From: Nocardiopsis sp. CC223A
Lineage (GTDB): Bacteria; Actinomycetota; Actinomycetes; Streptosporangiales; Streptosporangiaceae
Length of the DNA: 64,000 nucleotides
Assembly (NCBI RefSeq): GCF_030766825.1
Contig: NZ_JASFDV010000019.1
Span: 1 to 64,000 of the forward strand
Direction of reading: 5' to 3'
The position numbers and the translations under genes are program-made. Within the stretch, counting starts at the first letter, position 1; each line of letters opens with the position of its first letter. The notes beneath the pieces are model-generated. The model was not told the origin of the DNA and searched no databases. It was given only the letters and a program-made list of their open reading frames with translations. Positions 51,939-61,420 of the stretch are shown here, piece by piece.

Positions 51939-53840
51939 ATGCGCTGGGACCGATTCGCCGTCGCGGTGGGAACGGTGCTGTTCCTGGACGCCCTGCGGGT
52001 GTTCCTGCCCTCGCTCACCACCCTCTTCGGGCGGGCGGGGGAGACCCCGGCCGAACTGATGGGCCTGTACGCCCTCGCCTGGTTCCTGGCCCCCGTCCCC
52101 TTCGTCGCCGCGGCCCGGCGCCTGGACCCCGGGCGCACCGCGCTGGCCGCGGGCGCCGTGCTCGCCCTCGGCCGCCTGGCCTTGCAGGCGACCGACGGCG
52201 GCGCTCCCCAGCTGTACCTGGCGTCGTTCCTGGTGGGCACCGGGGCGGTCTGGCTGACCGCCTCCGCCATGACCACCGTCGACCGGCCCCGCGCCACCGG
52301 GCACGGGGTGATGGTCGGCGTCGTCACCGGCGTCGCCGCCACCGCGGTGATCCACACCCTGCTCAACACCGTCGACCTCGCCTGGCGTGACGACCTCTGG
52401 CCCTGGGCCGGGGTGGCCGTCGAGGTCGCCCTGTTCGCGTGGGCCGCCGCCGGGGCGTACCGGTACGGGTCGGGCCACAGCGAACCCCGGCCCGCACCCG
52501 CCCGGGCCTGGCTCGCCCTGGGCCCGCTGCTGTTCCTCTCCGGGCTGTACACCGCCAACCCGGCCGTGGGCGAGGCCATCGGGGAGACGCCGGTCGCCGC
52601 CGCGCTGGTCGCCACCACCGCGGTCCTGTCCGTCATGGTCGCGGCCGACCCGCGCTGGTCCACCGGGCACCCGGCGGTCCCGTTCGTCCTCCTGGCCGGG
52701 GCGCTCACCGTGCTGGCGGTCTCGCCCACCGAGCTCGGCGGGGTCCCCGGGGTGTGGCCCGGCTGGGCGCTGGCCGCCCTGCCGATCGGCCAGCTCGCCC
52801 TGGCGGGCTGCGCCGGGTGGGCGGTCCACCGCACCGGCCGGCCGACGCGCGCGGCCACCGGGTGGGCGGCGTCCGGCGGGCTGTTCCTGCTGGCGGTCGC
52901 GGTCTTCGGGTTCTACGCCGCCTACGACCTGTACTACGACAACACAGCGGTGCCGTTCCTGGCCCTGGTGCCCCTCGCGATCGCGATGAGCGGCCGCGGT
53001 CCCGTCCCGTCCCGCGCCGGGCGCCCCTGGCTGACCGCCGGGGCGGCCGCGCTGGTCCTGGTCCTGACCGTCGCGGTGCCGTCCTGGCACACGTCCTTCC
53101 GCGGCGGGGCGGAACAGGCGCACGAACCCGTGTCGGGGCTGCGGCTGGCCGCCTACAACGTGCGGATGGGCTTCGACATGGACGGGCGCTACGCCCTGCA
53201 CGAGCAGATCGCGCTGCTGAACCAGGACATGCCCGACATCGTCGTGCTCAGCGAGGTCGACCGCGGGTGGCTGCTCAACGGCGGCCACGACGCGCTGTCC
53301 CTCACCGCGGAGCAGCTCGGCATGGCGGCCTACTGGGCGCCCGCCGACGGGCCGCTGTGGGGCGACGCCCTGCTCACCTCCCGCGAGGTCACCGAGGTGC
53401 GCGGGCACACGCTCACCCCCAGCGGGCCGACCGGGGCCCAGGCGCTGGAGGCCGTCGTGCGCTGGGACGACGGCACCGAGGTCAGCGTCGTCGCCACCCA
53501 CGTGCAGCCCCGGACCTACGACTTCACCGCGGAGAGCGCCCGTGCCCAGCTGCGGGACCTGGCGGCCATCGTCGAGGGGGCCCGGTCCGAGGGGCGGCCG
53601 GTCGTGCTGGCCGGCGACCTCAACATCGAGCCGGACGACCCGGCGTGGTCGATCCTGACCGACGCGGGGCTGCACGACCCCTTCGAGCGGCCGTTCAACA
53701 CGATCCCGAGCCGGGCGGGGGAGCCCCAGGAGATCGACCACATCCTCGTCACCGAGGAGTTCACCGCGGCGAACCCCGGCAACCCGGACGTGCCGTACTC
53801 CGACCACCGGATGATCTCGGTCGACCTCGCCCCGGAGTGA
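51939..53840 (+). CDS. Membrane-anchored endonuclease/exonuclease/phosphatase-family protein
   Basis: The 633-aa protein has about 10 membrane helices (residues 1-385) followed by an EEP hydrolase domain (about 400-633). Motifs are LRLAAYNVRMGFDMDG, VLSEVDRGW (catalytic Glu), THVQP, AGDLNIEPDD and the final SDHRMISVDL with the catalytic His. The layout resembles phosphodiesterase or sphingomyelinase-type enzymes fused to a membrane part, acting outside the cell. The ATG at 51939 with GGAGG close by is preferred over the ATG at 51903. Confidence 0.85.
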   Translation: MRWDRFAVAVGTVLFLDALRVFLPSLTTLFGRAGETPAELMGLYALAWFLAPVPFVAAARRLDPGRTALAAGAVLALGRLALQATDGGAPQLYLASFLVGTGAVWLTASAMTTVDRPRATGHGVMVGVVTGVAATAVIHTLLNTVDLAWRDDLWPWAGVAVEVALFAWAAAGAYRYGSGHSEPRPAPARAWLALGPLLFLSGLYTANPAVGEAIGETPVAAALVATTAVLSVMVAADPRWSTGHPAVPFVLLAGALTVLAVSPTELGGVPGVWPGWALAALPIGQLALAGCAGWAVHRTGRPTRAATGWAASGGLFLLAVAVFGFYAAYDLYYDNTAVPFLALVPLAIAMSGRGPVPSRAGRPWLTAGAAALVLVLTVAVPSWHTSFRGGAEQAHEPVSGLRLAAYNVRMGFDMDGRYALHEQIALLNQDMPDIVVLSEVDRGWLLNGGHDALSLTAEQLGMAAYWAPADGPLWGDALLTSREVTEVRGHTLTPSGPTGAQALEAVVRWDDGTEVSVVATHVQPRTYDFTAESARAQLRDLAAIVEGARSEGRPVVLAGDLNIEPDDPAWSILTDAGLHDPFERPFNTIPSRAGEPQEIDHILVTEEFTAANPGNPDVPYSDHRMISVDLAPE

Positions 53841-54095
53841 TCAGCGGCCGGGGCGCTCGTACCGCAGCCGCCGGGCCACCCAGTACACGTTCACGCAGGA
53901 CGCCGCGAACCCGGCGGCCAGCGCCACCACCAGCCACGCGGGCGCCGCCATGACCACCGCCGCCGCCGTGCCCGCCGCCAGCACCAGACCCCCGAACACC
54001 GCCAGCACCAGTCGGAACCCCAGCGCGCTCGCCGGGCGCTCCGGGCTGCCCAGCGGTCCCTTCAACCGGCCCCGCCGCAGCTTCTCCCGACCCAT
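53841..54095 (-). CDS. Small two-helix membrane protein
   Basis: The 84-aa protein has two hydrophobic helices (about 26-48, 52-74) and a basic C-terminus. GGAGG lies 8 nt before ATG 54095. Its stop codon directly abuts the stop of the hydrolase gene on the other strand, with no spacer. No family is recognised with certainty. Confidence 0.65.
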   Translation of the reverse strand: MGREKLRRGRLKGPLGSPERPASALGFRLVLAVFGGLVLAAGTAAAVVMAAPAWLVVALAAGFAASCVNVYWVARRLRYERPGR

Positions 54096-54254
54096 CGCGA
54101 CCACCTCCGGTCCCTACCACTACCCCTACCCCCGCCGCCCCCGCACCCGCCCCCCGCCCAACGCCGAGCCGAGATGTCCGGCGAATGGAGTGTCCGCCTG
54201 CCGATCGGGGAGAATGTCAGACAAGGAGCCGCCTTCGGCTCTACGCTGCACCGT

Positions 54255-54572
54255 ATGGAGATGCTGCTCATGGAACACCAGATCACCATCCGCGAACTGC
54301 AGCGGAACACGGCCGAAGTCATCGACCGCGCGCGCAGAGGCGAGCATTTCCTGATCACCAGACACGGAGAGATCGTCGGCCGCCTCGTGCCGCCGGACCC
54401 GGCCGAGGAAGCACTGACCAGGGCGGTGAACAACGGGCTCATCGACCTCCGTGACCTGGAGTCGCTGCCCACGGCGGGAGAGGCCGCCGGAATGCCCAGG
54501 GAGCCCTCCCCGGCCGGTACCCGCCCCGCGTCCGACGCCTTGCTGGAACTACGTGAGGAAGAGGAGCGGTGA
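54255..54572 (+). CDS. Phd/YefM-type antitoxin
   Basis: The 105-aa protein has the Phd signature (HQITIRELQRNTAEVIDRARRGEHFLITRHGEIVGRLVP, about 6-44). A charged C-terminus likely wraps the toxin. A TACGCT -10 lies 8 nt upstream of the ATG. The next gene overlaps its stop (GTGA). Confidence 0.85.
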   Translation: MEMLLMEHQITIRELQRNTAEVIDRARRGEHFLITRHGEIVGRLVPPDPAEEALTRAVNNGLIDLRDLESLPTAGEAAGMPREPSPAGTRPASDALLELREEEER

Positions 54573-54982
54573 GGTTCGTCTACTTGGACACGTGCGCCGC
54601 GCTCAAGCTCTTCAAGGAAGAGGTCGAGTCGGAGGCTCTGGAACGCTGGTTGAACGACCGCGCCGACGCTCGCCAGATCACCTCCTACCTGACCCGTACG
54701 GAGCTCCGCCGGGCTCTGCACGCGGCGGGCGCGCGGCCCGAGACCCTGAAGAGGGCCGCCGAGTGGTCGAACAGGACGGCCCAGCTGCGCATGCCCGCCG
54801 AAGTGTTCGACGCCGCGGGCGAACTGTCACCGGGCACCCGCCTGCGATCCCTCGACGCGTTGCACGTGGCCTGTGCCCTGGGACTCGGCACGGCCCTGAT
54901 CGGCTTCGTCACGTACGACGTGAGGCTGGCGAAGGCGGCGGAGGCCGAAGGCCTCCCCGTCGTCTCCCCCGAGCCGAGATGA
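54569..54982 (+). CDS. PIN-domain toxin (VapC-type)
   Basis: The 137-aa PIN nuclease has VYLDTCAALKLFKEE (about 4-18), the internal acidic SLDALHVACAL (about 95-105) and FVTYDVRLAKAAEAEGL (about 112-128), the complete set of acidic positions. Partner of the Phd antitoxin. The GTG start overlaps the antitoxin stop. Confidence 0.87.
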   Translation: MRFVYLDTCAALKLFKEEVESEALERWLNDRADARQITSYLTRTELRRALHAAGARPETLKRAAEWSNRTAQLRMPAEVFDAAGELSPGTRLRSLDALHVACALGLGTALIGFVTYDVRLAKAAEAEGLPVVSPEPR

Positions 54983-54988
54983 TCGGAG

Positions 54989-55034
54989 CACCGCGGGGGC
55001 GGGACACCGTCGCGGTGCCCCGCCCCCGCGGGTG
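54989..55034. terminator. Long bidirectional terminator between vapC and purL
   Basis: About 21 bp of stem (54989-55009 with 55013-55034) with one bulge and one mismatch closes on a tiny loop. The flanking genes converge on it. Confidence 0.8.
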
Positions 55035-55043
55035 AAGCCGGTC

Positions 55044-57338
55044 CTACAGGTCGCCGAGCAGGGCCGGGAGGGTGGACTCGTAGGCCTCGCGCAGCTCGGC
55101 CAGCGGGACCTCCACGGCGCCGCCCGCGTGCGACACCACCAGGGCGTCGCCGCCCACGGTGCCGATCTGCTCCACCGGGACCCCGTGCCGGGCCGCCAGC
55201 GCCACGAACTCCTCCTCGTCGCCCGGGGCCACCGCCACGACCGCGCGGGCGCCGGACTCGCTGAACAGGGCGGTGAACACGTCCTCGGACACCGTCACCC
55301 GCACGCCCGTGCCGCCGCGCAGCGCCGACTCGGCCAGGGCCACGCCCAGCCCGCCGTCGGACAGGTCGTGGGCGGCCTCGGCCAGCCCGCGCTCTGCGGC
55401 CTCGGCCAGCACCTCGCCCAGCGCCGCCTCGGCGGTCAGGTCCACCCGCGGCGGCAGCCCGCCCAGGTGGCCGTGGACCGTGTCGGCCCACGCCGAGCCG
55501 CCGAACTCCGGCCGGGTCTCGCCGAGCAGGAACACCCGCGCCCCCTCGGAGCCGAACGCCGTCTTCAGGCGGGTCCGCACGTCGTCGATGACGCCCAGCA
55601 CGCCGATGACCGGGGTCGGGTTGATCGCCACGTCGCCGGTCTGGTTGTAGAAGCTCACGTTGCCGCCGGTCACCGGGGTGCCCAGCGCCTTGCACGCGTC
55701 GGCCAGGCCCCGGGTGGACTCGGCGAACTGCCACATGACGCCCGGGTCCTCCGGCGAGCCGAAGTTGAGGCAGTTGGTCACCGCCAACGGCCGGGCGCCG
55801 GTCGCCGCCACGTTGCGGTACGCCTCCGCGTACGCCAGCTGGGTGCCCGCGTACGGGTCCAGGCGGGTGTAGCGGCCGTTGCCGTCGGTGGACAGCGCCA
55901 CGCCCCGGTGCGAGTCGTCGGCGATGCGGATCATCCCGGCGTCGTGCGGGGTCGACACCACGGTGTCGCCGCGCACGTAGGAGTCGTACTGCTGCGTCAC
56001 CCAGGTCGGGTCGCCCACACCGGGCGCGCCGAGCACCCGCAGCAGCTGCTCGCGCAGCTCCGCGTCGGTCGCGGGCCGGGGCAGCGCCGCGGCGTCGTCG
56101 GCCTGGAGCGCGTCCTGCGACTCCGGGCGGGCGTAGGGGCGCTCGTAGACCGGGCCTTCGTCGGAGGCGGTCCGCGGCGGCATGTCCACCACGGTCTCCC
56201 CGTGCCAGGTCATGACCAGGCGCCCGCCGCGCTCGGCCTCCTCGGCGGTGACGTCGGTGACCTCGCCGATCTCGGTGGCCAGGATCTGCCACTTGTCGCA
56301 GATGGCCAGGAACTCGTCCATCCTGGCCGGCTCGACGATGGCCATCATGCGCTCCTGCGACTCGCTCATGAGGATCTCCTCGGGAGTGAGCCGCGGGTCG
56401 CGCAGCGGCACCCGGTCCAGCCGGATGCTCATACCGCCGGTGCCGCCCGCCGCCAGCTCGGTGGTGGCGCAGGAGACGCCCGCCGCGCCCAGGTCCTGGA
56501 TGCCCACGACCAGGTCCTTGGCGAACAGCTCCAGGCTGCACTCGATGAGCAGCTTCTCCATGAACGGGTCGCCGACCTGGACGCTGGGCCGCTTGGCGTG
56601 CGACTCGTCGTCGAAGGTGGCGCTGGCCAGCACCGACGCGCCGCCGATGCCGTCGGGGCCGGTGGTGGAGCCGAACAGCACCACCTTGTTGCCGGGGCCG
56701 GGCGCCTGCGCCAGCTTGATGTCCTCGTGCTTCATCACGCCCACGCACAGGGCGTTGACCAGCGGGTTGCCGATGTACCCGGCGCCGAAGCCGATCTCGC
56801 CGCCGATGTTGGGCAGGCCCAGGCAGTTGCCGTAGAAGGAGATGCCCGAGACCACGCCGGGCAGCACCCGCTTGGTGTCGTCGGCGTCGGCCGGGCCGAA
56901 CCGCAGCGCGTCCATGACCGCCACCGGGCGGGCGCCCATGGTGAGGATGTCGCGGACGATGCCGCCCACACCGGTGGCCGCGCCCTGGTGCGGCTCCACG
57001 TAGGAGGGGTGGTTGTGCGACTCGATCTTGAAGGTCACCGCGCGGCCGTCGCCGACGTCGACCACGCCGGCGTTCTCGCCCATGCCGACCAGCAGGGCGT
57101 CGCTCTGGGGGGCCTTCTCGCCGAACTGGCGCAGGTGCACCTTGGACGACTTGTAGGAGCAGTGCTCGCTCCACATGACCGAGTAGATGGCCAGCTCGGC
57201 GGAGGTGGGGCGGCGGCCCAGGATCTCGCGGACCCGCTCGTACTCATCCTTCGCCATGCCCAGTTCGGCGTACGGCTGAGGCGTGTCCGGGCTGTTCTGC
57301 GCCACGGCGACGGTGTCGAGACGAGGTACTTCAGACAT
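55044..57338 (-). CDS. purL: Phosphoribosylformylglycinamidine synthase, subunit PurL
   Basis: The 764-aa small-type PurL converts FGAR to FGAM with ATP and ammonia. It needs PurQ (glutaminase) and PurS, both encoded upstream. Visible motifs include [11 protein letters not shown] near the N-terminus, the [19 protein letters not shown] catalytic block (about 84-102) and [15 protein letters not shown] (about 635-649). Length fits the bacterial small form rather than the ~1300-aa fused form. Confidence 0.97.
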   Translation of the reverse strand: MSEVPRLDTVAVAQNSPDTPQPYAELGMAKDEYERVREILGRRPTSAELAIYSVMWSEHCSYKSSKVHLRQFGEKAPQSDALLVGMGENAGVVDVGDGRAVTFKIESHNHPSYVEPHQGAATGVGGIVRDILTMGARPVAVMDALRFGPADADDTKRVLPGVVSGISFYGNCLGLPNIGGEIGFGAGYIGNPLVNALCVGVMKHEDIKLAQAPGPGNKVVLFGSTTGPDGIGGASVLASATFDDESHAKRPSVQVGDPFMEKLLIECSLELFAKDLVVGIQDLGAAGVSCATTELAAGGTGGMSIRLDRVPLRDPRLTPEEILMSESQERMMAIVEPARMDEFLAICDKWQILATEIGEVTDVTAEEAERGGRLVMTWHGETVVDMPPRTASDEGPVYERPYARPESQDALQADDAAALPRPATDAELREQLLRVLGAPGVGDPTWVTQQYDSYVRGDTVVSTPHDAGMIRIADDSHRGVALSTDGNGRYTRLDPYAGTQLAYAEAYRNVAATGARPLAVTNCLNFGSPEDPGVMWQFAESTRGLADACKALGTPVTGGNVSFYNQTGDVAINPTPVIGVLGVIDDVRTRLKTAFGSEGARVFLLGETRPEFGGSAWADTVHGHLGGLPPRVDLTAEAALGEVLAEAAERGLAEAAHDLSDGGLGVALAESALRGGTGVRVTVSEDVFTALFSESGARAVVAVAPGDEEEFVALAARHGVPVEQIGTVGGDALVVSHAGGAVEVPLAELREAYESTLPALLGDL

Positions 57339-57416
57339 GCGTGGTTCCGTTCGGGATGTGCGGATGTGAGCCGGGCCGTGGCGTCCGCCGACCGGCGCGG
57401 AAGGTCGTGGGCGGGG

Positions 57417-57935
57417 TCATCGGGTGAGGTCCGCGTAGCGGACCATCAGCACCGCGGGCTCCCCGGCGGCGCCCGTGGAGGAGTCGGCGATCATGACGGT
57501 CTCGTCGGTCAGCACGGTCTGCTCCGGCGGCACGTCCTCGGGCGACTCGGCGCCCTCGGGGAGCATGATCTTCCAGTCCCGGTCCAGCAGGTGGTCGTAG
57601 ACCTCCCGGACGGTGGCCCGGGCGTCCCCGGTGATCTCACCGTCCTCGGTGAGCACGGTGACCAGCAGGGCGCAGCCCTCCTGCCGGCAGTACACGCCGT
57701 CCTCGGGGTCGGAGGTGTAGGACAGCCCGGGCGGCGGGTCCCCGAGCGACGAGACCTCGGGCACGTCGGGCGCCTGTGCGGGCGGGGCCCCGCCCTCCTG
57801 GCCGGTCTGCTGCGCGCCGGGCGGTACGGAGCCCAGCGAGTTGAACAGGCCGACGGCGGCCGACACCACCAGGCCCACGACGACGACGGAGGCGAGTACG
57901 TACATCGTGGTCCGGGAGCGCAGGAGCGCCATCAT
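57417..57935 (-). CDS. Single-pass membrane protein between purQ and purL
   Basis: The 172-aa protein has one N-terminal helix (about 11-33), a Pro/Gly/Gln linker, and a globular outer region with two cysteines (YCRQEGCALLV, about 82-92) likely to pair. The family is unknown. It lies in the purQ-purL unit (46 bp after purQ, 78 bp before purL), but a role in purine synthesis is not implied by its sequence. Confidence 0.7.
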   Translation of the reverse strand: MMALLRSRTTMYVLASVVVVGLVVSAAVGLFNSLGSVPPGAQQTGQEGGAPPAQAPDVPEVSSLGDPPPGLSYTSDPEDGVYCRQEGCALLVTVLTEDGEITGDARATVREVYDHLLDRDWKIMLPEGAESPEDVPPEQTVLTDETVMIADSSTGAAGEPAVLMVRYADLTR

Positions 57936-57981
57936 CGCGAGGATCGTCCCCTTGTCGGTGTGCGGTGGGACCGGGCCGGGC

Positions 57982-58677
57982 TCAGACGCCGGCCGGGCTC
58001 TTGGCGCCCAGGTGGGCGAGGATCGAGGTGAAGAAGCCCAGGCCCTCGGTGGAGGGGCCGGTCAGCGCCTCCACGGCGTGCTCCGGGTGCGGCATGAGGC
58101 CGACGACGTTGCCGTGCTCGTTGGTGATCCCGGCGATGCCGCGGCGCGAGCCGTTGGGGTCGGAGCCCGTGTACCGGACCACGACCCGGTTCTGGGCCTC
58201 CAGGGCGTCGAGGGTGGCCTCGTCGGCGACGTAGCTGCCCTCGCCGCTCTTGAGGACGACCAGGATCTCCTGGCCCTCGGCGTAGTCGCCGGTCCAGGCG
58301 GTGGCGGTGTTCTCCACCCGCAGCCGCTGCTCGCGGTTGACGAAGCGCAGCGTGGAGTTGCGGGTGAGCGCGCCCGGCAGCAGGTGGCTCTCGCACAGGA
58401 TCTGGAAGCCGTTGCAGATGCCCAGGACCGGCAGGGCCCCGGACCGGGCGGCCGGGACGAGCTCGGACATCAGCGGTGCGAAGCGGGCGATGGCGCCGCA
58501 GCGCAGGTAGTCGCCGTAGGAGAAGCCGCCGGGAAGGACGACCGCGTCGACTCCCTTGAGGTCGGCGTCCGCGTGCCACAGGGCGACGGGCTCGGCGCCC
58601 GCCAGCGCGACGGCGCGCGCGGCGTCCTTGTCGTCGAGGGAACCGGGGAAGGTGACGACGCCCACACGGGCTGTCAT
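57982..58677 (-). CDS. purQ: Phosphoribosylformylglycinamidine synthase, subunit PurQ
   Basis: The 231-aa class-I glutamine amidotransferase supplies ammonia to PurL. The catalytic Cys is in [10 protein letters not shown] (about 88) and the His-Glu in MPHPEHAVE (about 200). ATG 58677 is favoured by GGAG 7 nt upstream; a GTG two codons earlier is also in frame. The 287-bp upstream gap (58678-58964) holds its promoter; I see no clear operator. Confidence 0.96.
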   Translation of the reverse strand: MTARVGVVTFPGSLDDKDAARAVALAGAEPVALWHADADLKGVDAVVLPGGFSYGDYLRCGAIARFAPLMSELVPAARSGALPVLGICNGFQILCESHLLPGALTRNSTLRFVNREQRLRVENTATAWTGDYAEGQEILVVLKSGEGSYVADEATLDALEAQNRVVVRYTGSDPNGSRRGIAGITNEHGNVVGLMPHPEHAVEALTGPSTEGLGFFTSILAHLGAKSPAGV

Positions 58678-58964
58678 GAGCACACTCCGAGTCGTTGGTC
58701 GGGTCCCTCCCCGCGGCTGCGGGGAGTTTCGGCGAGGAGGCTGGCGGCGCCTGTCCGACCCCGAGGGGGGTACCGCGCCCGCACTTGGCAGCGTACCCGC
58801 TCACCTGTGCTCGGGTACGACGCTCACCCCCGTTCCGCGGCTCGCGTTCGTACGATTCTCCCGATTCCAACGGCTCGGAGGGGCCGACGGGTGTACGACC
58901 CGACAGCCGCCGTGGTGTGCGACACAGTGGCGGCGGCGGTGGCCGCCGACCGCCCCGGGACCCC

Positions 58965-59459
58965 TCAGGCCCGGCCCAGGGCCAGTGCGCCGAGCCGGGC
59001 CGGGACGCTCCCGGCCGTGTCGTCGTCGGGGCCCTCGTCGCAGGTGGTGCGGCGTTTGCGCAGGAGCACGGTGATCCGCGGCTCCCCCTCGAAGGACACC
59101 TCGTCCATGAGGCGGCGCATCAACAGAATGCCCCTACCCGATTCGGCATCCGGTCCGGGTAGGGGCGGTGGGCGCTCCGAGGTGAAGCGGGCGGCGAGCG
59201 CTTCGGGGTCGGGCGCTCTCCCCGTATGGGAGATGCGGACCTCGCACCACTGCCGGTCGATCTCGGCGTCCACCCGGTAGTCGGAGGTGGGGCCGCCGTG
59301 TTCCACCGCGTTGGCGCAGGCCTCGGAGGCGGCCAGCAGGAAGTCGTCGACGCACCCCCGGCACAGCCCGCCGCGGAACAGGAGGGTCCCGAGGATGTCG
59401 CGTACGACCGCGACCGTGTACGCCCGCCGTGGAAGGGAGATCGAGAAGACGGCGTCCAT
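58965..59459 (-). CDS. RsbW/SpoIIAB-like ATPase (anti-sigma-factor-type kinase)
   Basis: The 164-aa protein has the GHKL fold: N-box EACANAVEHG (about 45-54) and the G1/G2 region ESGRGILLMRRLMDEV (about 106-121). Actinobacteria carry many such proteins, some of which bind sigma factors or anti-anti-sigma partners. No partner is encoded next to it. GAGGTG precedes the ATG. It sits inside the pur region but behind a terminator. Confidence 0.85.
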   Translation of the reverse strand: MDAVFSISLPRRAYTVAVVRDILGTLLFRGGLCRGCVDDFLLAASEACANAVEHGGPTSDYRVDAEIDRQWCEVRISHTGRAPDPEALAARFTSERPPPLPGPDAESGRGILLMRRLMDEVSFEGEPRITVLLRKRRTTCDEGPDDDTAGSVPARLGALALGRA

Positions 59460-59537
59460 GAAATAACACCTCTCGTGCTCCGTCGTCGGTCATGGGCCCG
59501 GCCCGTCAAGGAACCTTCCCGAGGGCGGCGGACGTAA

Positions 59538-59576
59538 AACGACCGGCGGCGTCCTCATGGGACACCGCCGGTCGTT
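59538..59576 (-). terminator. purS terminator with T-tract
   Basis: A 17-bp stem with one mismatch (59538-59554 with 59560-59576) is followed on the minus strand by TTTTACG, a classic intrinsic terminator. It separates purS from the genes to its left. Confidence 0.8.
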
Positions 59577-59675
59577 CCATTGCACATCCGGCGCCGCGGG
59601 CACTTCTCGCGCTTTTGGGCGAAGGCCGTTAATCCGGCGCGACCGTCCGCTGCGGAGCCGGGTGGGGCGGGCGGA

Positions 59676-59921
59676 TCAGGAGGCCACGTGCACCCGGAAG
59701 TCCTCGATCACGGTGTTGGCGAGCAGGGTCTCGGCCAGGCGGCGGACGTCGGCCAGCTTGGCCTCGTCGACCTCGCCCTCGACCTCGACCTCGAAGCGCT
59801 TGCCCTGGCGGACCTGTTCGATCCCCTCGAAACCCAGGCGCGAGCAGGCGCCGGCGATCGCCTGGCCCTGCGGGTCCAGGATCTCGGGCTTGAGCATGAC
59901 GTCAACAACGACGCGGGCCAC
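59676..59921 (-). CDS. purS: Phosphoribosylformylglycinamidine synthase, subunit PurS
   Basis: The 81-aa PurS bridges PurL and PurQ. The whole-length pattern (VVVDVMLKPEILDPQGQAI, then GFEGIEQVRQGKRFEVEV, ending ANTVIEDFRV) is characteristic. The GTG at 59921 is set by GGAGG 5 nt upstream. It is separated from purQ by an intrinsic terminator and an RsbW-like gene. Confidence 0.95.
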   Translation of the reverse strand: MARVVVDVMLKPEILDPQGQAIAGACSRLGFEGIEQVRQGKRFEVEVEGEVDEAKLADVRRLAETLLANTVIEDFRVHVAS

Positions 59922-60101
59922 AGGGTCCTCCACAAGAGAAATGGGTGTGCCGCCCTCTTCGTCCCCTCCCGGCTCCCCGGCCGGGCGGACGCCTCTCCGT
60001 ACTGCTCGGAGCGGGCGACGCCAGAGTACGGCACACGCGGGGGCGCCGGTGCGGTTGAGGCCTTCGTCACTCCCGGGCCGGTGTGTGGCCGGGTCCGGCC
60101 G

Positions 60102-60129
60102 GGGAATATCCGGGACCGCCTGCGGGGTA
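60102..60129 (+). promoter_or_regulatory. Candidate SigR-type promoter upstream of sigR
   Basis: GGGAAT (60102-60107) is followed 19 nt later by GTA, close to the SigR consensus GGAAT-N18/19-GTT. It would make sigR autoregulated. The rest of 59922-60284 also holds the divergent purS promoter and no gene. Confidence 0.4.
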
Positions 60130-60284
60130 GGGGGAAACGGGGGTTTTTACCGCATCCTGAACCCCTCAAGCGAGTGTTTCGGTACGTTCGTGACTCGGAT
60201 CACCACGATTGATGTCATCATTGGGAGCACAAGGTGGCGTCTAACAGGGTGGAAGTGATCGTCCGGTCGTCCTGAGGGGGAATC

Positions 60285-60905
60285 TTGACGACTATCGAAA
60301 TGGAACCGATCGCCGCGCGGAACAGTGACCGGCAGGAGCCGGAAGAGGCGTTGGACTTCGCCACCGCCGTCACGCCGTTCGCGGATCAGCTCTACCCCAC
60401 GGCCCTGCGGATGACCCGCAATCCGGCCGACGCAGAAGACCTCGTTCAGGAAACGTTCGCCAAGGCCTTCGCCAATTTCCACCAGTTCCGCGCCGGCACC
60501 AATCTGCGTGCCTGGCTCTACCGGATCTTGACCAACACCTTCATCAACAGCTACCGCAAGAAGCAGCGCGAGCCGCGCCAGGAGACCACCGACGAGATCA
60601 AGGACTGGCAGCTCGCCGCCGCCGAGGCGCACACCTCCTCGGGCATGCGGTCGGCCGAGAACGAGGTCCTGGACCACCTGCCCGACTCCGACATCAAGCA
60701 GGCGCTCGCACGGCTGCCCGAGGAGTTCCAGGAGGTCATCTACCTCGTCGACATCGAGGGCTACGCCTACAAGGAGGTGGCCGAGCGCATGGGCACCCCG
60801 CTGGGGACCGTGATGTCCCGGCTGCACCGCGCCCGGCGCCAGCTCCGCGAGATGCTGACCGACTACGCGCGCGAACGCGGCATGCGCGTTCCCGCCGCCC
60901 GCTAG
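60285..60905 (+). CDS. sigR: ECF sigma factor, SigR-type
   Basis: The 206-aa sigma factor has region 2 (about 30-100: [47 protein letters not shown]) and region 4 (about 135-195: [44 protein letters not shown]). These match SigR/SigH, which control the thiol-oxidative stress response with the Zn anti-sigma RsrA. The TTG start follows GAGGGGGAA. rsrA normally follows; it is absent here. Confidence 0.92.
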   Translation: MTTIEMEPIAARNSDRQEPEEALDFATAVTPFADQLYPTALRMTRNPADAEDLVQETFAKAFANFHQFRAGTNLRAWLYRILTNTFINSYRKKQREPRQETTDEIKDWQLAAAEAHTSSGMRSAENEVLDHLPDSDIKQALARLPEEFQEVIYLVDIEGYAYKEVAERMGTPLGTVMSRLHRARRQLREMLTDYARERGMRVPAAR

Positions 60906-61420
60906 TCCCGCTTCGGCCCGCCCGCCGCCGCCCGCAACGGACGGCCCGGCGGCCGACGTCCTTCTTCCCGGAGGTATCTCCTCCGGAGCCCCAGAACCCC
61001 GCCGCGCCGCGGGGACCCGGGGCGTTCAGCGGCACCTCACGGGAGGGCTGGAACCCCGCCCCCGTCCGGCGCCCGGGCCCGCGACCCCGCCCCCCGGGGG
61101 GTTTCGGACCGACCTCTCCGCCACGCTCCGTGGCCGGACCCGGCCGCCCGTCGCTCCGCGGCCGGACCCCGGCGACCCGGCGGCGAAGTCGTCGGAAGAC
61201 CTTGTACATGCTAGGAAGCCCTGCTAATCGCGCTGCTCCGGCATCGGGGAACATGGACTCGCGGCGTAAAAGGTGATGGCCGGGTCTTGCGCTGGCCAGG
61301 GTGAGTTCTGTCACCATATGGTGAGGTCCGCCGTACACCCATCACCCCGGGTGCGCGCGCGGCGATCCGGCCGATCAGCGCTCACCCGCGCGAAACCGGC
61401 CCCGAATACCGAGGAGCGAC
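60906..61420. promoter_or_regulatory. sigR-pdhA intergenic region with 14-bp palindrome
   Basis: No gene is present: in particular no Cys-rich HxxxCxxC frame that could be rsrA. A short hairpin CCGGAGG/CCTCCGG (60968-60986) may end sigR. A perfect palindrome TCACCATATGGTGA (61311-61324) lies 97 nt before the E1-alpha start and may be an operator. A candidate promoter TTGTAC-N17-TAATCG is at 61202-61230. Confidence 0.55.
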
